This document shows positions 18,096 to 27,555 of a DNA stretch of 64,000 bases, one piece after another (the first letter of the stretch is position 1; every line of letters starts with the position of its first letter). The translations under genes were made by a program, and so were the position numbers. The notes beneath the pieces were generated by a model, which was not told the DNA's origin, did not search any database, and saw only the letters and a program-made list of their open reading frames with translations. The stretch is from Athalassotoga saccharophila. Its GTDB lineage: Bacteria; Thermotogota; Thermotogae; Mesoaciditogales; Mesoaciditogaceae. The DNA lies in NCBI RefSeq assembly GCF_009936215.1, contig NZ_AP019551.1, positions 186,001-250,000 of the forward strand. The letters are read 5' to 3'.

Positions 18096-18702
18096 CTAAT
18101 CCCGATTCCTTGAGGCATTTTAAGACCATTCCTTCGATCACATCAATGGCCTCTCTCATTTTGGACACAAATGTTTCATCTTTTATGAGTTTGAGGTTTA
18201 TTTCGACATTTGACTTTGCTATTTCAAATGCGGCCTTCAAAAGCCAAGCGGCACTTTTGGCATCGCTTAAAGCATTTTTATTTCCATATTTATTCACGAA
18301 CTGGGCCATCGGACATACTTTGGATATCTCTCTTGCCAATTCGTATGGCATCTCACTTGCCTTTTTGAGTGCTTCTTGAAGTTCTTCAGTTCTTCTTTGT
18401 TTTTCTTCTTCGGTATTTTTCGGTAATTTCATCGCATCCATTACACCATCGAAGGCCATCGCATCCAAATCGGCAAGGTCCAAGAATCTTTTCCTTCTGT
18501 AAGAGGCTTCACTTATGATTCTTTCCATCTCGGCTTCATAATCTTCATATCCCTTTTTACCGATCGTAAGAGAAGCAACCATTTCGATGAGGGCCGTCGC
18601 CATCGAGGCCGTTATCGCACCGACTGCTCCTCCGCCGGGAGTGGGAGAATTGGATGCCACAGAATTCACAAATTCACTTATTTTTTGATCTCGAAAACTC
18701 AT
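18082..18702 (-). CDS. fchA: Cyclodeaminase/cyclohydrolase-family folate enzyme
   Basis: 206 residues, all helical, of the formiminotransferase-cyclodeaminase fold. The hallmark N-terminal stretch [17 protein letters not shown] is at about 19-35, and the helix with [13 protein letters not shown] follows. The family either deaminates formimino-tetrahydrofolate or hydrolyses methenyl-tetrahydrofolate, so it links one-carbon units to formyl-folate. Position next to xpt and fdhA suggests handling of one-carbon units from purine or amino acid breakdown that end as formate (inference). ATG behind GGAGGTGCGAA, overlapping the deoC stop as ATGA. Confidence 0.82.
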   Translation of the reverse strand: MSFRDQKISEFVNSVASNSPTPGGGAVGAITASMATALIEMVASLTIGKKGYEDYEAEMERIISEASYRRKRFLDLADLDAMAFDGVMDAMKLPKNTEEEKQRRTEELQEALKKASEMPYELAREISKVCPMAQFVNKYGNKNALSDAKSAAWLLKAAFEIAKSNVEINLKLIKDETFVSKMREAIDVIEGMVLKCLKESGLDGSA

Positions 18703-19430
18703 TTCGCACCTCCTATTATCTCAACGGATCGAGAAGCGCCTATTCTGTTAGCACCGGCGGCGATCATTTTGACTGCGTCTTCGTAAGAATGAATTCCTCC
18801 AGATGCCTTTACTCCCATCTTTTCGCCGACCACAAATCTCATCAGGGCAACGTCCTTATCAACGGCACCACCTTTAGAATATCCAGTTGACGTCTTCACA
18901 AAATGCGCGCCGGCCTCTTTGGATATGACACAGGCCGCAACTTTCTCTTCAAAACTCAAAAGTGCTGTCTCAATTATCACTTTGACTACCCTACCCTTTG
19001 CAGACTCAACAACAGATTTTATATCATCGTAAACTTCCGTGTATTCTGAATCCCTCAAGGCACCTATGTTTATTACCATGTCTATCTCATCTGCACCGTG
19101 ATCCACGGCCCACGACGTCTCGGCAGATTTTATCTTGCTTGGAACGGCACCGAAGGGAAATGCGACAACACTTGCGATCTTCGATTTCCCATTTACCCTT
19201 TCAAAAACATGGGGTACCCAAAAAGAATTGACGCAAACGGAATAAAAGTTGAATCTGATCGCTTCGTCACAGACCTTGTCTATCTGCGAAGATGTCGCGT
19301 CTGGAGAAAGCAAAGTGTGATCTATCATTCCGGCAAGTTCTGATTTCGAGATGGATACTTTTTTGGGATTAAATTGAAAGTCTTTTGCCTTTATTATTTC
19401 CTTCTCTATCTTTGATATAAGGCCATCCAT
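18699..19430 (-). CDS. deoC: Deoxyribose-phosphate aldolase
   Basis: About 243 residues. It splits 2-deoxyribose 5-phosphate into glyceraldehyde 3-phosphate and acetaldehyde, the last step in deoxynucleoside breakdown. Motifs: MIDHTLLSPDAT, CVNSFWVP, KVIIETALL with the IIE motif, the Schiff-base lysine in FVKTSTGYSKGGA, and the phosphate end GVKASGGIHSYEDA. The ATG at 19430 is 9 nt after AAGGAG; the ATG at 19439 directly abuts that site and is less likely. An ~30-residue N-terminal extension precedes the barrel, as in Thermotoga-type DeoC. Its place in the nucleoside transporter operon fits its job. Confidence 0.92.
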   Translation of the reverse strand: MDGLISKIEKEIIKAKDFQFNPKKVSISKSELAGMIDHTLLSPDATSSQIDKVCDEAIRFNFYSVCVNSFWVPHVFERVNGKSKIASVVAFPFGAVPSKIKSAETSWAVDHGADEIDMVINIGALRDSEYTEVYDDIKSVVESAKGRVVKVIIETALLSFEEKVAACVISKEAGAHFVKTSTGYSKGGAVDKDVALMRFVVGEKMGVKASGGIHSYEDAVKMIAAGANRIGASRSVEIIGGAK

Positions 19431-19443
19431 TCGTATCATCTCC

Positions 19444-19989
19444 TTAAAGGTTGATCTCGTTATGAATAGATTTCATAGCCTCAAGCGCTATTCCAAAATA
19501 TTCTTCAAGAGTAAGACCAAGTTCTGAACACATCGCCATTTGATCACGGCTTGCGCCCTTTGCAAAAGATTTTTCTTTAAATCTTTTGAGAAGGAATTTG
19601 GTGTCCACCGGATCGAGTTTTTTCTCTGGCCTTATGAGAGCCGCCGCCGTTATAAAGCCCGTCGTTGGATCGGCGACGTAGAGCGCCTTTTCTATTTTTG
19701 TTTCGAGTGGCTTTTTTTCAGCATGTGCAAGTATGGAATCGTAAATTTCTTTTGGAAGGTTATAACTTTTCAGCATTTCAACGCTTACAAATCCATGTCT
19801 GTCAGGATCATTCTCCGTCTCTGGATAATCGTAATCGTGAAGGATTCCGGCTATTTCCCACTCATTTTCATCTTCATTCATCTTTTTTGCCAAAGCCTTC
19901 ATTACCGCCCCTGTCGCTATCATGTGATTGACAAGATTTTCCGATTTAACATGCGACCTCACAAGCGATATAGCCTCTTCTCTCGTCAT
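19444..19989 (-). CDS. HD-domain phosphohydrolase
   Basis: 181 residues from an ATG at 19989, which lies behind AAGGAGTGATTTT; an upstream in-frame ATG at 20025 would lie inside the permease gene. It has an HD domain with LVNHMIATGAVM (first His) and AGILHDYDYPE (His-Asp pair, about 58-68) followed by DRHGFVS. It resembles the HDIG group of small predicted metal-dependent phosphohydrolases. The substrate is not evident; with nucleoside transport and salvage genes on both sides, a nucleotide or nucleoside phosphate is a reasonable guess, not a demonstration. Confidence 0.75.
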   Translation of the reverse strand: MTREEAISLVRSHVKSENLVNHMIATGAVMKALAKKMNEDENEWEIAGILHDYDYPETENDPDRHGFVSVEMLKSYNLPKEIYDSILAHAEKKPLETKIEKALYVADPTTGFITAAALIRPEKKLDPVDTKFLLKRFKEKSFAKGASRDQMAMCSELGLTLEEYFGIALEAMKSIHNEINL

Positions 19990-19993
19990 AAAA

Positions 19994-20953
19994 TCACTCC
20001 TTGATGTACGGAATTCCATCTGCACTTGGCGCTCTGCTCTTTCCTATAAATCCAGCAACTACTATGAGGGTTATTATGTAAGGAATCATTCCAAAGATGT
20101 ATTGGGTATTTGTTGAAAGGTTTAAAATACTCTGGCTTTGCAATTGATTGTTGAAAGCCGTTGCGGCACCAAAGAGCAAAGATGCCGACATGGCACCGAC
20201 AGGATTCCAGTTTCCTATTATCATCGCGGCAAGCGCTATGAATCCACGCCCGTTTGTCATGTTTGTGGTAAACTGACCGAGTTCTCCTATACTCAAATAA
20301 GCACCACCGAGTGCCGCAAATAATCCACTCATTATAACACCGAAATACCTCACGTTGTAAACATTTATTCCCAATGTGTCGGCCGCTTCCGGGTTATTTC
20401 CAACGGATCTCATTCTAAGGCCAAGTTTTGTCTTGTATATCAAGATCCATCCAAAGATCACAGAAGCGAATGCCATATAAACAAATGGCGAGAGATTCCC
20501 GAAGATCGGACCAAAGAAAGGCACATCCTTAAAACTTCCAAGATCGACAAGAGGTATTGAACGGACAAGATCTGTGGATCCGGGTTGTCCGAAAAGTTCT
20601 ACAAGTGCAAAACCGGTTATACCTTGGGCAAGTAAGATAAGGGCGGTACCGCTTATTATCTGATCGGCTCCATACTTTATGGAAGCCCACGCATGGAGTG
20701 CGGCCATGGCAAGACCAAAGAAGGTTCCGAGTGCCAACCCGTACCAAGGATTTCCGGTGAAATAACTTCCCATCACCCCTCCAAAGGCTCCCATCAACAT
20801 TATACCCTCAAGCGCTATATTAGTAACGCCCGTAGTCTCACTGAAGACACCACCCATCGCGGCAAGAATGAGAGGAGTGGATTGGGTGAGGGTTGATTTG
20901 TAAAATGTTGGATTTGTAAAAACATTCAAGATGGCCTGAATCCATTCGTTCAT
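19994..20953 (-). CDS. Nucleoside ABC transporter permease (second permease)
   Basis: 319 residues with about eight to ten hydrophobic helices, of the BPD_transp_2 (LivH/RbsC-like) fold. The sequence GGVFSETTGVTNIALEGIMLMGAF near the N-terminus is typical of the YufQ/NupQ-type permease of BMP nucleoside transporters. The start ATG overlaps the stop of the first permease gene (ATGA). With the partner permease, an ATPase and a BMP-type binding protein in the same operon, the complex should import nucleosides. Confidence 0.88.
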   Translation of the reverse strand: MNEWIQAILNVFTNPTFYKSTLTQSTPLILAAMGGVFSETTGVTNIALEGIMLMGAFGGVMGSYFTGNPWYGLALGTFFGLAMAALHAWASIKYGADQIISGTALILLAQGITGFALVELFGQPGSTDLVRSIPLVDLGSFKDVPFFGPIFGNLSPFVYMAFASVIFGWILIYKTKLGLRMRSVGNNPEAADTLGINVYNVRYFGVIMSGLFAALGGAYLSIGELGQFTTNMTNGRGFIALAAMIIGNWNPVGAMSASLLFGAATAFNNQLQSQSILNLSTNTQYIFGMIPYIITLIVVAGFIGKSRAPSADGIPYIKE

Positions 20954-22002
20954 GCTTCAGCCTCTTTTCTTCTTCTTATTCTAATCGTTTTTATTATTCT
21001 ATTCGCTGCGACGAGGAAGATTATTATTCCCTGAATTATAACGACGAGATCTTTTGGAACGCCTGCAATCTGCATCTGGTTTGATCCCGTTCTTATCGAT
21101 GAGATCAAAAAGGCCGCAAGTGCAATTCCAATCGGGTCATTTTGTCCTATAAGCGCTATAGTTATTCCATCAAATCCCATACTTCCACCGAGAGCACCGA
21201 AATACCTTCCGTAAACACCTACCACCTGAGTTGTTCCGGCAAGACCTGCGAGTGCCCCGCTTATAGCCATCGCAAGCACAACGTTTTTACCTATGCTTAT
21301 TCCTCCGTATTCGGCAGCGTAAGGATTAAATCCAACTGCCTTAACCTCGTACCCTATAGTCGTTCTCTGAATTATCACGTATATGACGACTATCGCGGCA
21401 AGAGAAACAAAGATTATAGTGCTAAGAGATGTCGCACCTACACTCATTATATTTGGAAATTGTGCCGAGTACGCGATGGATGGAGATTTTGGTACACCTC
21501 CGGGTGCCTGAAAAGGACCGTTTACAACGTAGTTCGCTATGAATGTGGCCACGTAGTTAAGCATTATAGTTGTTATGACCTCGTGCGCTCCTCTGTAGGC
21601 CTTAAGCCATCCGGCAATAGCCGCCCACGCGGCTCCGCCTAACATTCCCGCGATCATTACAAGCGGAATTGATAGAAAGAATGGATAAGAGCCAACAAGT
21701 GTCCCAACGTATGCGGAAAGAAGGGCACCTATTATAACCTGTCCATTTGCTCCTATGTTAAAGAGCCCTGCGCGAAATCCAAAACCGACCGCAAGACCTG
21801 TTAATATCAATGGTGAAGCCTTCATAAGATTGTCTATTATGGCTTCTTTTGTTCCAAAAGCCCCATAAAAGAGTGCGGCGTAAGCGACAAGAGGATTCTT
21901 ACCGATTACGATCATGACAATGGCCGCTATCACAAGGGATATCAAAACTGAAAGAAGGGAGATTATAACTTTTTCGTTGAGCAAATACTTCTTTACGTTC
22001 AT
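20950..22002 (-). CDS. Nucleoside ABC transporter permease (first permease)
   Basis: 350 residues, multi-spanning, BPD_transp_2 fold, with the conserved GLAVGFGFRAGLFNIGANGQ block (about 70-89) characteristic of YufP/NupP permeases of nucleoside importers. A basic tail (TIRIRRRKEAEA) points to a cytoplasmic C-terminus. The ATG is behind AGGAGGCATGAG and lies just after the ATPase gene. It pairs with the second permease encoded downstream. Confidence 0.88.
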   Translation of the reverse strand: MNVKKYLLNEKVIISLLSVLISLVIAAIVMIVIGKNPLVAYAALFYGAFGTKEAIIDNLMKASPLILTGLAVGFGFRAGLFNIGANGQVIIGALLSAYVGTLVGSYPFFLSIPLVMIAGMLGGAAWAAIAGWLKAYRGAHEVITTIMLNYVATFIANYVVNGPFQAPGGVPKSPSIAYSAQFPNIMSVGATSLSTIIFVSLAAIVVIYVIIQRTTIGYEVKAVGFNPYAAEYGGISIGKNVVLAMAISGALAGLAGTTQVVGVYGRYFGALGGSMGFDGITIALIGQNDPIGIALAAFLISSIRTGSNQMQIAGVPKDLVVIIQGIIIFLVAANRIIKTIRIRRRKEAEA

Positions 22003-22003
22003 C

Positions 22004-23551
22004 TCATGCCTCCTGCCTGATATCTTCGAGTTTGTGGCCTGCCATCATCAATCCAACCTCTTCTGGTGTAGTTTTGTCTGGAGTTGTCTCGCCCATTATT
22101 TGTCCCTCGTAAATGGTCAGTATCCTGTCGCTAAGAGAAAATATCTCTTCTAATTCCATAGAAACAAGCAGTATGCCTATTCCTTTGTCTCTCATCGAGA
22201 TAAGGGTTTTGTGAATGAATTCTATGGCTCCAACATCTAACCCTCTCGTAGGCTGGGAAACTATCATAAGCACCGGATTAAAGGCTATCTCTCTTGCCAC
22301 TATGACCTTTTGCTGGTTTCCACCACTTAAATTCATGCCGAGAAGATCTATCTTGGGAGGTCTTACATCGAAGCGTTTTACGAGTTCTTCTGAAAATTTT
22401 TTTATTTCTTCTATCTTTAAAAACACACCGTCGCTGAATTTCGAATCGTCATGTTCTCCAAGAATAAAATTGTAATACACAGGGAATAATTTTATAAGAC
22501 CATGTTTTAGCCTGTCCTCTGGAATGTGTCCCATTCCCATCTCGCGTCTTTTTTTTGGAGAATAGTTCGTTATGTCTTCGCCTTTAAAAATTATCTTTCC
22601 ACTTTCAACCTTTCGAAGGCCAGTTATCGCTTCGGTCAGTTCGGTCTGGCCATTACCGGCAACACCTGCGATTCCGACGATTTCGCCCTTTCTTACACTT
22701 AAACTCAACCCTCTTACGGCCTCTATCCCACGGTTTTCCTTTACAACCAAGTTTTTAACCTGCAATATCTCCTCTCCAGGATGGGCCTTATCTTTTTCAA
22801 CTGTGAGGAGAACCTCTCTTCCGACCATCATGTTTGCGAGTTGATTCGGATTGGTTTGAGAAGTTCTTACAACTCCTGTTACCTTTCCAAGCCTCATGAC
22901 CGTTACAGATTCCGTGATGGCCATAACTTCATTCAATTTGTGAGTTATAAGTATTATCGTTCTGCCTTGCTTCTGAAGATTTTTGAGTATTTCAAAGAGT
23001 TCATTTGTTTCTTGAGGAGTTAAAACTGCAGTCGGCTCATCAAGGATTAGGATCTCGGCACCTCTGTAAAGTACCTTTATTATTTCAACCCTTTGCTGCA
23101 TACCAACTGGTAAATCTTCGATTATGGCGTCCGGATCCACAAGGAGTCCGAATTTCTTAGAAAGTTCCCTTATCTCTTTTCTTGATCTGTTAAGATCAAA
23201 AAAAGGACCTCTTACCGGTTCCTTACCCAGCACTATGTTTTCCACGACACTTAACCTGTCGACAAGCATGAAATGCTGGTGAACCATTCCTATCTTGGCC
23301 TCTATCGCATCATTTGGGTTTCTTATCTGTTTCTCAAAGCCATTTATGTATATCTTCCCCTCGTCCGGCCTTATGAGACCGTACAACTGACTCATAAGAG
23401 TTGTCTTACCGGCGCCATTTTCACCGACTATTGCGTGGATCTCTCCCTTTTTCACAAAGAGATCGACATGATCATTTGCAAGGACACCCGGAAATCTTTT
23501 TGTTATTCCCTTCATGACAACGGCATATTGTGAGTAATCTGCCTTTTCCAT
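22004..23551 (-). CDS. Nucleoside ABC transporter ATPase (two nucleotide-binding domains)
   Basis: About 515 residues made of two fused ABC domains. The first has Walker A GENGAGKTT, signature LPVGMQQRVEI and Walker B ILILDEPTAVL. The second has a degenerate Walker A (GVAGNGQTEL) and signature LSGGNQQKV, with MIVSQPTRGL in place of the usual Walker B acidic end. This asymmetry is normal for RbsA/YufO-type sugar and nucleoside ATPases. The ATG at 23551 is placed behind GGGAGGCAAA; an earlier in-frame ATG at 23566 has no site. It drives the importer formed with the two permeases downstream. Confidence 0.9.
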   Translation of the reverse strand: MEKADYSQYAVVMKGITKRFPGVLANDHVDLFVKKGEIHAIVGENGAGKTTLMSQLYGLIRPDEGKIYINGFEKQIRNPNDAIEAKIGMVHQHFMLVDRLSVVENIVLGKEPVRGPFFDLNRSRKEIRELSKKFGLLVDPDAIIEDLPVGMQQRVEIIKVLYRGAEILILDEPTAVLTPQETNELFEILKNLQKQGRTIILITHKLNEVMAITESVTVMRLGKVTGVVRTSQTNPNQLANMMVGREVLLTVEKDKAHPGEEILQVKNLVVKENRGIEAVRGLSLSVRKGEIVGIAGVAGNGQTELTEAITGLRKVESGKIIFKGEDITNYSPKKRREMGMGHIPEDRLKHGLIKLFPVYYNFILGEHDDSKFSDGVFLKIEEIKKFSEELVKRFDVRPPKIDLLGMNLSGGNQQKVIVAREIAFNPVLMIVSQPTRGLDVGAIEFIHKTLISMRDKGIGILLVSMELEEIFSLSDRILTIYEGQIMGETTPDKTTPEEVGLMMAGHKLEDIRQEA

Positions 23552-23570
23552 TTTGCCTCCCATCATTAAT

Positions 23571-23595
23571 CTGGCGGGAGGGAAACTCCCGCCAG
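23571..23595 (-). other. Intercistronic hairpin after the BMP binding-protein gene
   Basis: A perfect 10-bp GC-rich stem (CTGGCGGGAG / CTCCCGCCAG) with a 5-nt loop between the binding-protein stop and the ATPase start. No U-run follows, so it is not a full terminator. Such hairpins commonly protect the mRNA 3' end of abundant binding proteins and lower expression of the distal transporter genes. Confidence 0.65.
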
Positions 23596-23601
23596 ATCAA
23601 T

Positions 23602-24612
23602 TCAGAACTGTATAGGTGGAACCTGGAAAGATTGCAATTCCTTTTCTGTTGCAGGAACTACTATTTGTCCGCTTATAACTGCCTGTTTGAGGACATCAAG
23701 TTGATGCATAACGCTTGCCGGCACCAGTTGCTTTGTGTAGGTCATAGGACTGATTCCAACACCGTTGTCCTTTAACGTCAACGTTACCGTTCCGGCCTTG
23801 AATGTGCCATCTATTACGGACTTAATTCCATCAAAGACTGCAACATCAACGCGTTTCATGGCACTCGTAAGAACGTATCCCGGAGCAAGATAATCCTGGT
23901 CCTGATCCACTCCTATTGCAAAGTGTCCCGGTCCTGCATCCTTTGCAGCCTCGATCGTTCCGAGGCCCGAAAGTCCGGCGGCGGCAAATACAATATCTGC
24001 GCCTTCGGAGAACTGGCTATTTGTCATTGCCTTTCCAGCAGCCGGATCGTCAAAACTCCCAACATATCCGGAAAGCACCTGAACATTTGCACCATTCAAA
24101 ACGTTGTAGGTCTGTATGCCAGCCTCGTATCCGTACTGGTACCTCTCAACTGGCGGTATCGGTATTCCACCGACAAATCCAACCTTGCCAGTTTTTGACA
24201 TTGCGGCGGCAAGATATCCCGCAAGATATGCTCCTTGGTTTTCAGAAAAGAGGAAACTTTCAACGTTTGGTGCATCGACAGAGAAATCTATCGTGATGAA
24301 TTTGACGTTCGGGAACTGAGGTGCAACCTTTGCAACGGCATCCTGCATCATGAATCCAACTGCAACGACCACATCGGCAACCTGTGCCGCCGCCGTAAGG
24401 TTTGGAACGTAATCGGCCTGCTCGTAAGATTGAATGACATTTGCCGTTATTCCGTATTTCTGGACGGCCATCTGAACGCCAGCCCATGCGCTATCGTTAA
24501 ACGACTTATCACCAAGACCTCCGGTATCGGTGACAAAGAAAACTGTAAGCGGTAAACCAACCGTCGCGAGTGCGAGGATAGAGACTAAAAACGCGATAAG
24601 AAACTTCCTCAT
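23602..24612 (-). CDS. bmpA: BMP-family nucleoside-binding protein
   Basis: 336 residues with a signal peptide (about 1-20) and no lipobox cysteine, so it is probably a free or membrane-tethered periplasmic protein. The BMP (PnrA/Med-like) family is shown by VTDTGGLGDKSFNDSAW near the start, GFMMQDAVAKVAPQFP, and VGFVGGIPIPPVERYQYGYEAG in mid-protein. The family binds purine and other nucleosides; the operon with DeoC and Xpt supports this. The ATG lies behind AAAGGAGGGAAAGAC and overlaps the stop of the upstream membrane-protein gene (ATGA). Confidence 0.9.
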   Translation of the reverse strand: MRKFLIAFLVSILALATVGLPLTVFFVTDTGGLGDKSFNDSAWAGVQMAVQKYGITANVIQSYEQADYVPNLTAAAQVADVVVAVGFMMQDAVAKVAPQFPNVKFITIDFSVDAPNVESFLFSENQGAYLAGYLAAAMSKTGKVGFVGGIPIPPVERYQYGYEAGIQTYNVLNGANVQVLSGYVGSFDDPAAGKAMTNSQFSEGADIVFAAAGLSGLGTIEAAKDAGPGHFAIGVDQDQDYLAPGYVLTSAMKRVDVAVFDGIKSVIDGTFKAGTVTLTLKDNGVGISPMTYTKQLVPASVMHQLDVLKQAVISGQIVVPATEKELQSFQVPPIQF

Positions 24613-26801
24613 GTCTTTCCCTCCTTTATCAATTTAAAGCGCGTATAAAGCGCCTCAAAAGCGACAAAAATGGAAACTGCCATTATAAGGATCAAGATGA
24701 AAAGATTCGGTCCTTCTCCTTTCAAAAGTGTATAGGAGTAAGTTGGGAAGCCGTATTCTACAAAGATTTCTAAGACTTTCTGGTAAAAGATCATAACCGA
24801 TCCAAAAATGGTCAAAAGTGATATCACAAACCTGTACATCCAATTTTTTCTAAAGAAGGTTACACTTATGAACAACATCGAAATAAGGATGAACAATTTT
24901 GAACCATCAGAAGTCTGGAAAAATTGTATATTCGGGGCACGCTCATCGATCTCATTCGCTTTATTTGCAAGATTTATCAATTGCGTCGAAATCTCGGTGA
25001 GATTGCTCGAAGATATCTGCGATTCCAAGTTTTTCTTGATATCATTTCTAAGTTGCGGCGCGGCAAAAGTATAAATTCCATTCAAAGTTGAGGAAAGGGC
25101 ATTTTCATTTCTGTAAACTGAGTTAAGTCTATTTTGTATATCGTCGATTGCCGCCTGGGCTCTATCTCTTACAACTCTTATCGAGTCTTGAGAATTATTG
25201 AGGTTCGAAAAACTAAAGTAATTCGAGTTTCTGTCTACATTTACCATCAAAGAACTGGGATATTCGACTATTCCTTTAAGAGCGCCGGACTTTTTTAAGG
25301 TTGTCAGATAAAAAGAGATCGTTTGATTTGCGAAGTTGTAAGTGTCAGATCTTAAAGCCGAAAGATCCGAACTTATGTTCTGAAGATCGTATGTTATTAT
25401 CCCATTTTGTCCGTAAATTTCATTTTCGTATATTCCAAGGTAAGGACTTTTAAGGAAATTTTGATTGTTGGACATTCTTGTGTATTCAAGGTTAGAATAG
25501 AGAGGAACAAAAATGACGATCAAAAATAGCGCGCCAACTGAAATCATCGATATTATCTGGAATATGTTTTTTATCTTTCCTATATTCAAAAATGAAAGGA
25601 AACTCAAAAACGCAACTGTCACTATCAAAAATCCGTAAAGTGTTGAATCAAGCCTGCTAAGCATCGGATCTATTCCGAAGATCAAAACAAATGACTCAAA
25701 AACGAGAATGGCAAGCATAACGTATCCAACGATTTTTCTTTTGTAGATGAAGAAAAAGATAAGAGCGATCGCGTAGACGAGCCATCTCCATTCTATCGGA
25801 GAGATGGGCGCTGCACTTGCCGAGGCAAGGGTATTTTCAAGGTTGAAAATTCTCGCGTTGAAATTTTTAGAAACTGAATTTTTCACGGTATTGGCCGAAA
25901 GCATCTCTTGAACAGTTATCGATGAGGAAAAGCCTTTTAACATGTTTTCAACGGCAGTCTTTGTAGATTGTCCAGAAGAGAGTAAAATCTTAAAGGTTTT
26001 AACGGAACTGTCTGCTGACTGGGAAAGTTTGTTTTTTAAATCATCGAAGGCCGAATCAATTGCTTTCTGATTCAAAGATTGAAATACGAGATCTGAAATG
26101 TAAGAGTTCATAGTCGGATTTTGAACAGGTTGAAATTTAAAATCGTAGGAATTCACCGCATTCAGAATATCTTCTGGCACATTCTTGTAAGATTTTTGAA
26201 GTGCCGAAATTATGAAAGATTTTGGATCAATTTGCTGGTACATGTAATTTCCGAGAGGCGTCCCCGACGATCCGAGAGATTTTTGAAAATAAGCCTTTGT
26301 AAGTTCGGCCGCCGAATTTTGAACCTTTGTCCCCAGATCAAAGACAGCCTGATTAAATGTAGCAAAGTAAGGAAAGTCAGTCTGACCTACACTTTTACCG
26401 TAAAGGTTGTCTATCGCGTAAACGAGGAAACCCGCAAGGGCTACATTTTCGACCTCATCATTCGTTTTGTATCTTTGGTATATATTCTGAGCGATGTACC
26501 ACATGTCTATGGTCTGGAAATTTCCCATCGCCCCGGGCGGGATCTGGTAACTTCTCATTCTTATCCATCTGTAATATGCCGCCGGCTCGAATTCACTCAC
26601 AATAGTGTAAACAGCCTGTTCAACCTGATTCGAGGGAACAGCCTCAATAGATCCCGTCTTCTCGATCTGGGAGAGATAAAGGTTAAAAGTCTGGATGTAA
26701 TCCCTGTAATCTCCCACAACCTTTGTTTCAAAAGTCGAAGAAAAAGAAAAAGAATAAAGTACCGAAATTAATACGATAAATGCCACGAAGTATTTTTTCA
26801 T
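24609..26801 (-). CDS. Large membrane protein of unknown function heading the nucleoside operon
   Basis: 730 residues; no family recognised. A signal peptide (MKKYFVAFIVLISVLYSFSF) is followed by about 310 helical, presumably external residues. A cluster of roughly four membrane helices (about 345-440) follows, then a second external block (about 440-620) with coiled-coil-like text, and three to four further helices at the C-terminus ending in a basic tail. It has its own strong promoter, is the first gene of the operon and overlaps bmpA by 4 nt. A part in nucleoside uptake or in sensing is possible but rests on position only. Confidence 0.75.
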   Translation of the reverse strand: MKKYFVAFIVLISVLYSFSFSSTFETKVVGDYRDYIQTFNLYLSQIEKTGSIEAVPSNQVEQAVYTIVSEFEPAAYYRWIRMRSYQIPPGAMGNFQTIDMWYIAQNIYQRYKTNDEVENVALAGFLVYAIDNLYGKSVGQTDFPYFATFNQAVFDLGTKVQNSAAELTKAYFQKSLGSSGTPLGNYMYQQIDPKSFIISALQKSYKNVPEDILNAVNSYDFKFQPVQNPTMNSYISDLVFQSLNQKAIDSAFDDLKNKLSQSADSSVKTFKILLSSGQSTKTAVENMLKGFSSSITVQEMLSANTVKNSVSKNFNARIFNLENTLASASAAPISPIEWRWLVYAIALIFFFIYKRKIVGYVMLAILVFESFVLIFGIDPMLSRLDSTLYGFLIVTVAFLSFLSFLNIGKIKNIFQIISMISVGALFLIVIFVPLYSNLEYTRMSNNQNFLKSPYLGIYENEIYGQNGIITYDLQNISSDLSALRSDTYNFANQTISFYLTTLKKSGALKGIVEYPSSLMVNVDRNSNYFSFSNLNNSQDSIRVVRDRAQAAIDDIQNRLNSVYRNENALSSTLNGIYTFAAPQLRNDIKKNLESQISSSNLTEISTQLINLANKANEIDERAPNIQFFQTSDGSKLFILISMLFISVTFFRKNWMYRFVISLLTIFGSVMIFYQKVLEIFVEYGFPTYSYTLLKGEGPNLFILILIMAVSIFVAFEALYTRFKLIKEGKT

Positions 26802-26827
26802 CTAAACACCCCGACTATCTTTTTAAA

Positions 26828-26856
26828 ATTCTATCACAAAAATCTTTTAAGATCAA
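26828..26856 (-). promoter_or_regulatory. Promoter of the nucleoside operon
   Basis: The -35 TTGATC (26851-26856) and -10 TAGAAT (26828-26833) are 17 nt apart, about 30 nt before the start of the first gene of the operon. The -35 box abuts the stop codon of the upstream glutamine amidotransferase gene. Confidence 0.7.
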
Positions 26857-27549
26857 TCAGACCTTTATTGTCCCCTTTACGAATTCCACCCTCGAATTGA
26901 CCGTTGCCATAACAAACTCGCCAGACTTTAAAGAAACCCACCTCGAGTCTAAAGGTTCCGTTGAGATCGATATCCGATCATCTTCTTCAAAATAAAATAA
27001 CGTATGATAACCGTCTTCATCTTCTTTCACATATCTTACGCCCAGTAAAATCTCACCACTCGAGATAATTGCATTCATTGAGGTGAACTTGTTTTCAGAA
27101 ATCTCTACCAATTCTCTTATCGTATTTTCTACCGATCTGACGGGATCCTGCTTTAGATTTTCAATAAATCTTTTGGCGTAAAATTGGGTATCTATCTCAT
27201 TTTTTTCTTTCTTTCCCGAAAGATTGTATATCGTCCCGTTGTGGGCAAAAGACCAGATCTTCCCTTTTTTCTCAAAAATGAATGGATGGGAGAACAGCAG
27301 ATTCGCCTTTCCGAAACTTGCCTTTCTCGCGTGAATGATGGCTGCCGAAGCATCCACGGATATAGTACCAGTTTTCCAGATCGGATCGGAAGACTTTTTG
27401 ATCAAAAGGTCATTTCGATCGTAACATGACATGCCCCATCCATCTGGATGTGGAGCACCTTTTCCATGTATAGCCTGATTCTTTAAAAAATCGATGTAAG
27501 GCGATATGTTGCAAGATTTTGTCGAAATGAATCCTATCATTCTGCACAT
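26857..27549 (-). CDS. Class II glutamine amidotransferase (YafJ/GAT type II)
   Basis: 230 residues. The N-terminal nucleophile is expected to be Cys2 (MCRMIGF), exposed after Met removal as in all Ntn-type class II amidotransferases. PHPDGWGM and SFAHNGTI are the conserved glutaminase motifs. No synthase domain follows, so it is a stand-alone glutaminase-fold protein like YafJ or the EgtC group; the ammonia acceptor is unknown. It lies just after the DUF2007 gene and shares its direction. A nucleoside-operon promoter begins at its stop codon. Confidence 0.82.
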   Translation of the reverse strand: MCRMIGFISTKSCNISPYIDFLKNQAIHGKGAPHPDGWGMSCYDRNDLLIKKSSDPIWKTGTISVDASAAIIHARKASFGKANLLFSHPFIFEKKGKIWSFAHNGTIYNLSGKKEKNEIDTQFYAKRFIENLKQDPVRSVENTIRELVEISENKFTSMNAIISSGEILLGVRYVKEDEDGYHTLFYFEEDDRISISTEPLDSRWVSLKSGEFVMATVNSRVEFVKGTIKV

Positions 27550-27555
27550 AATCCA

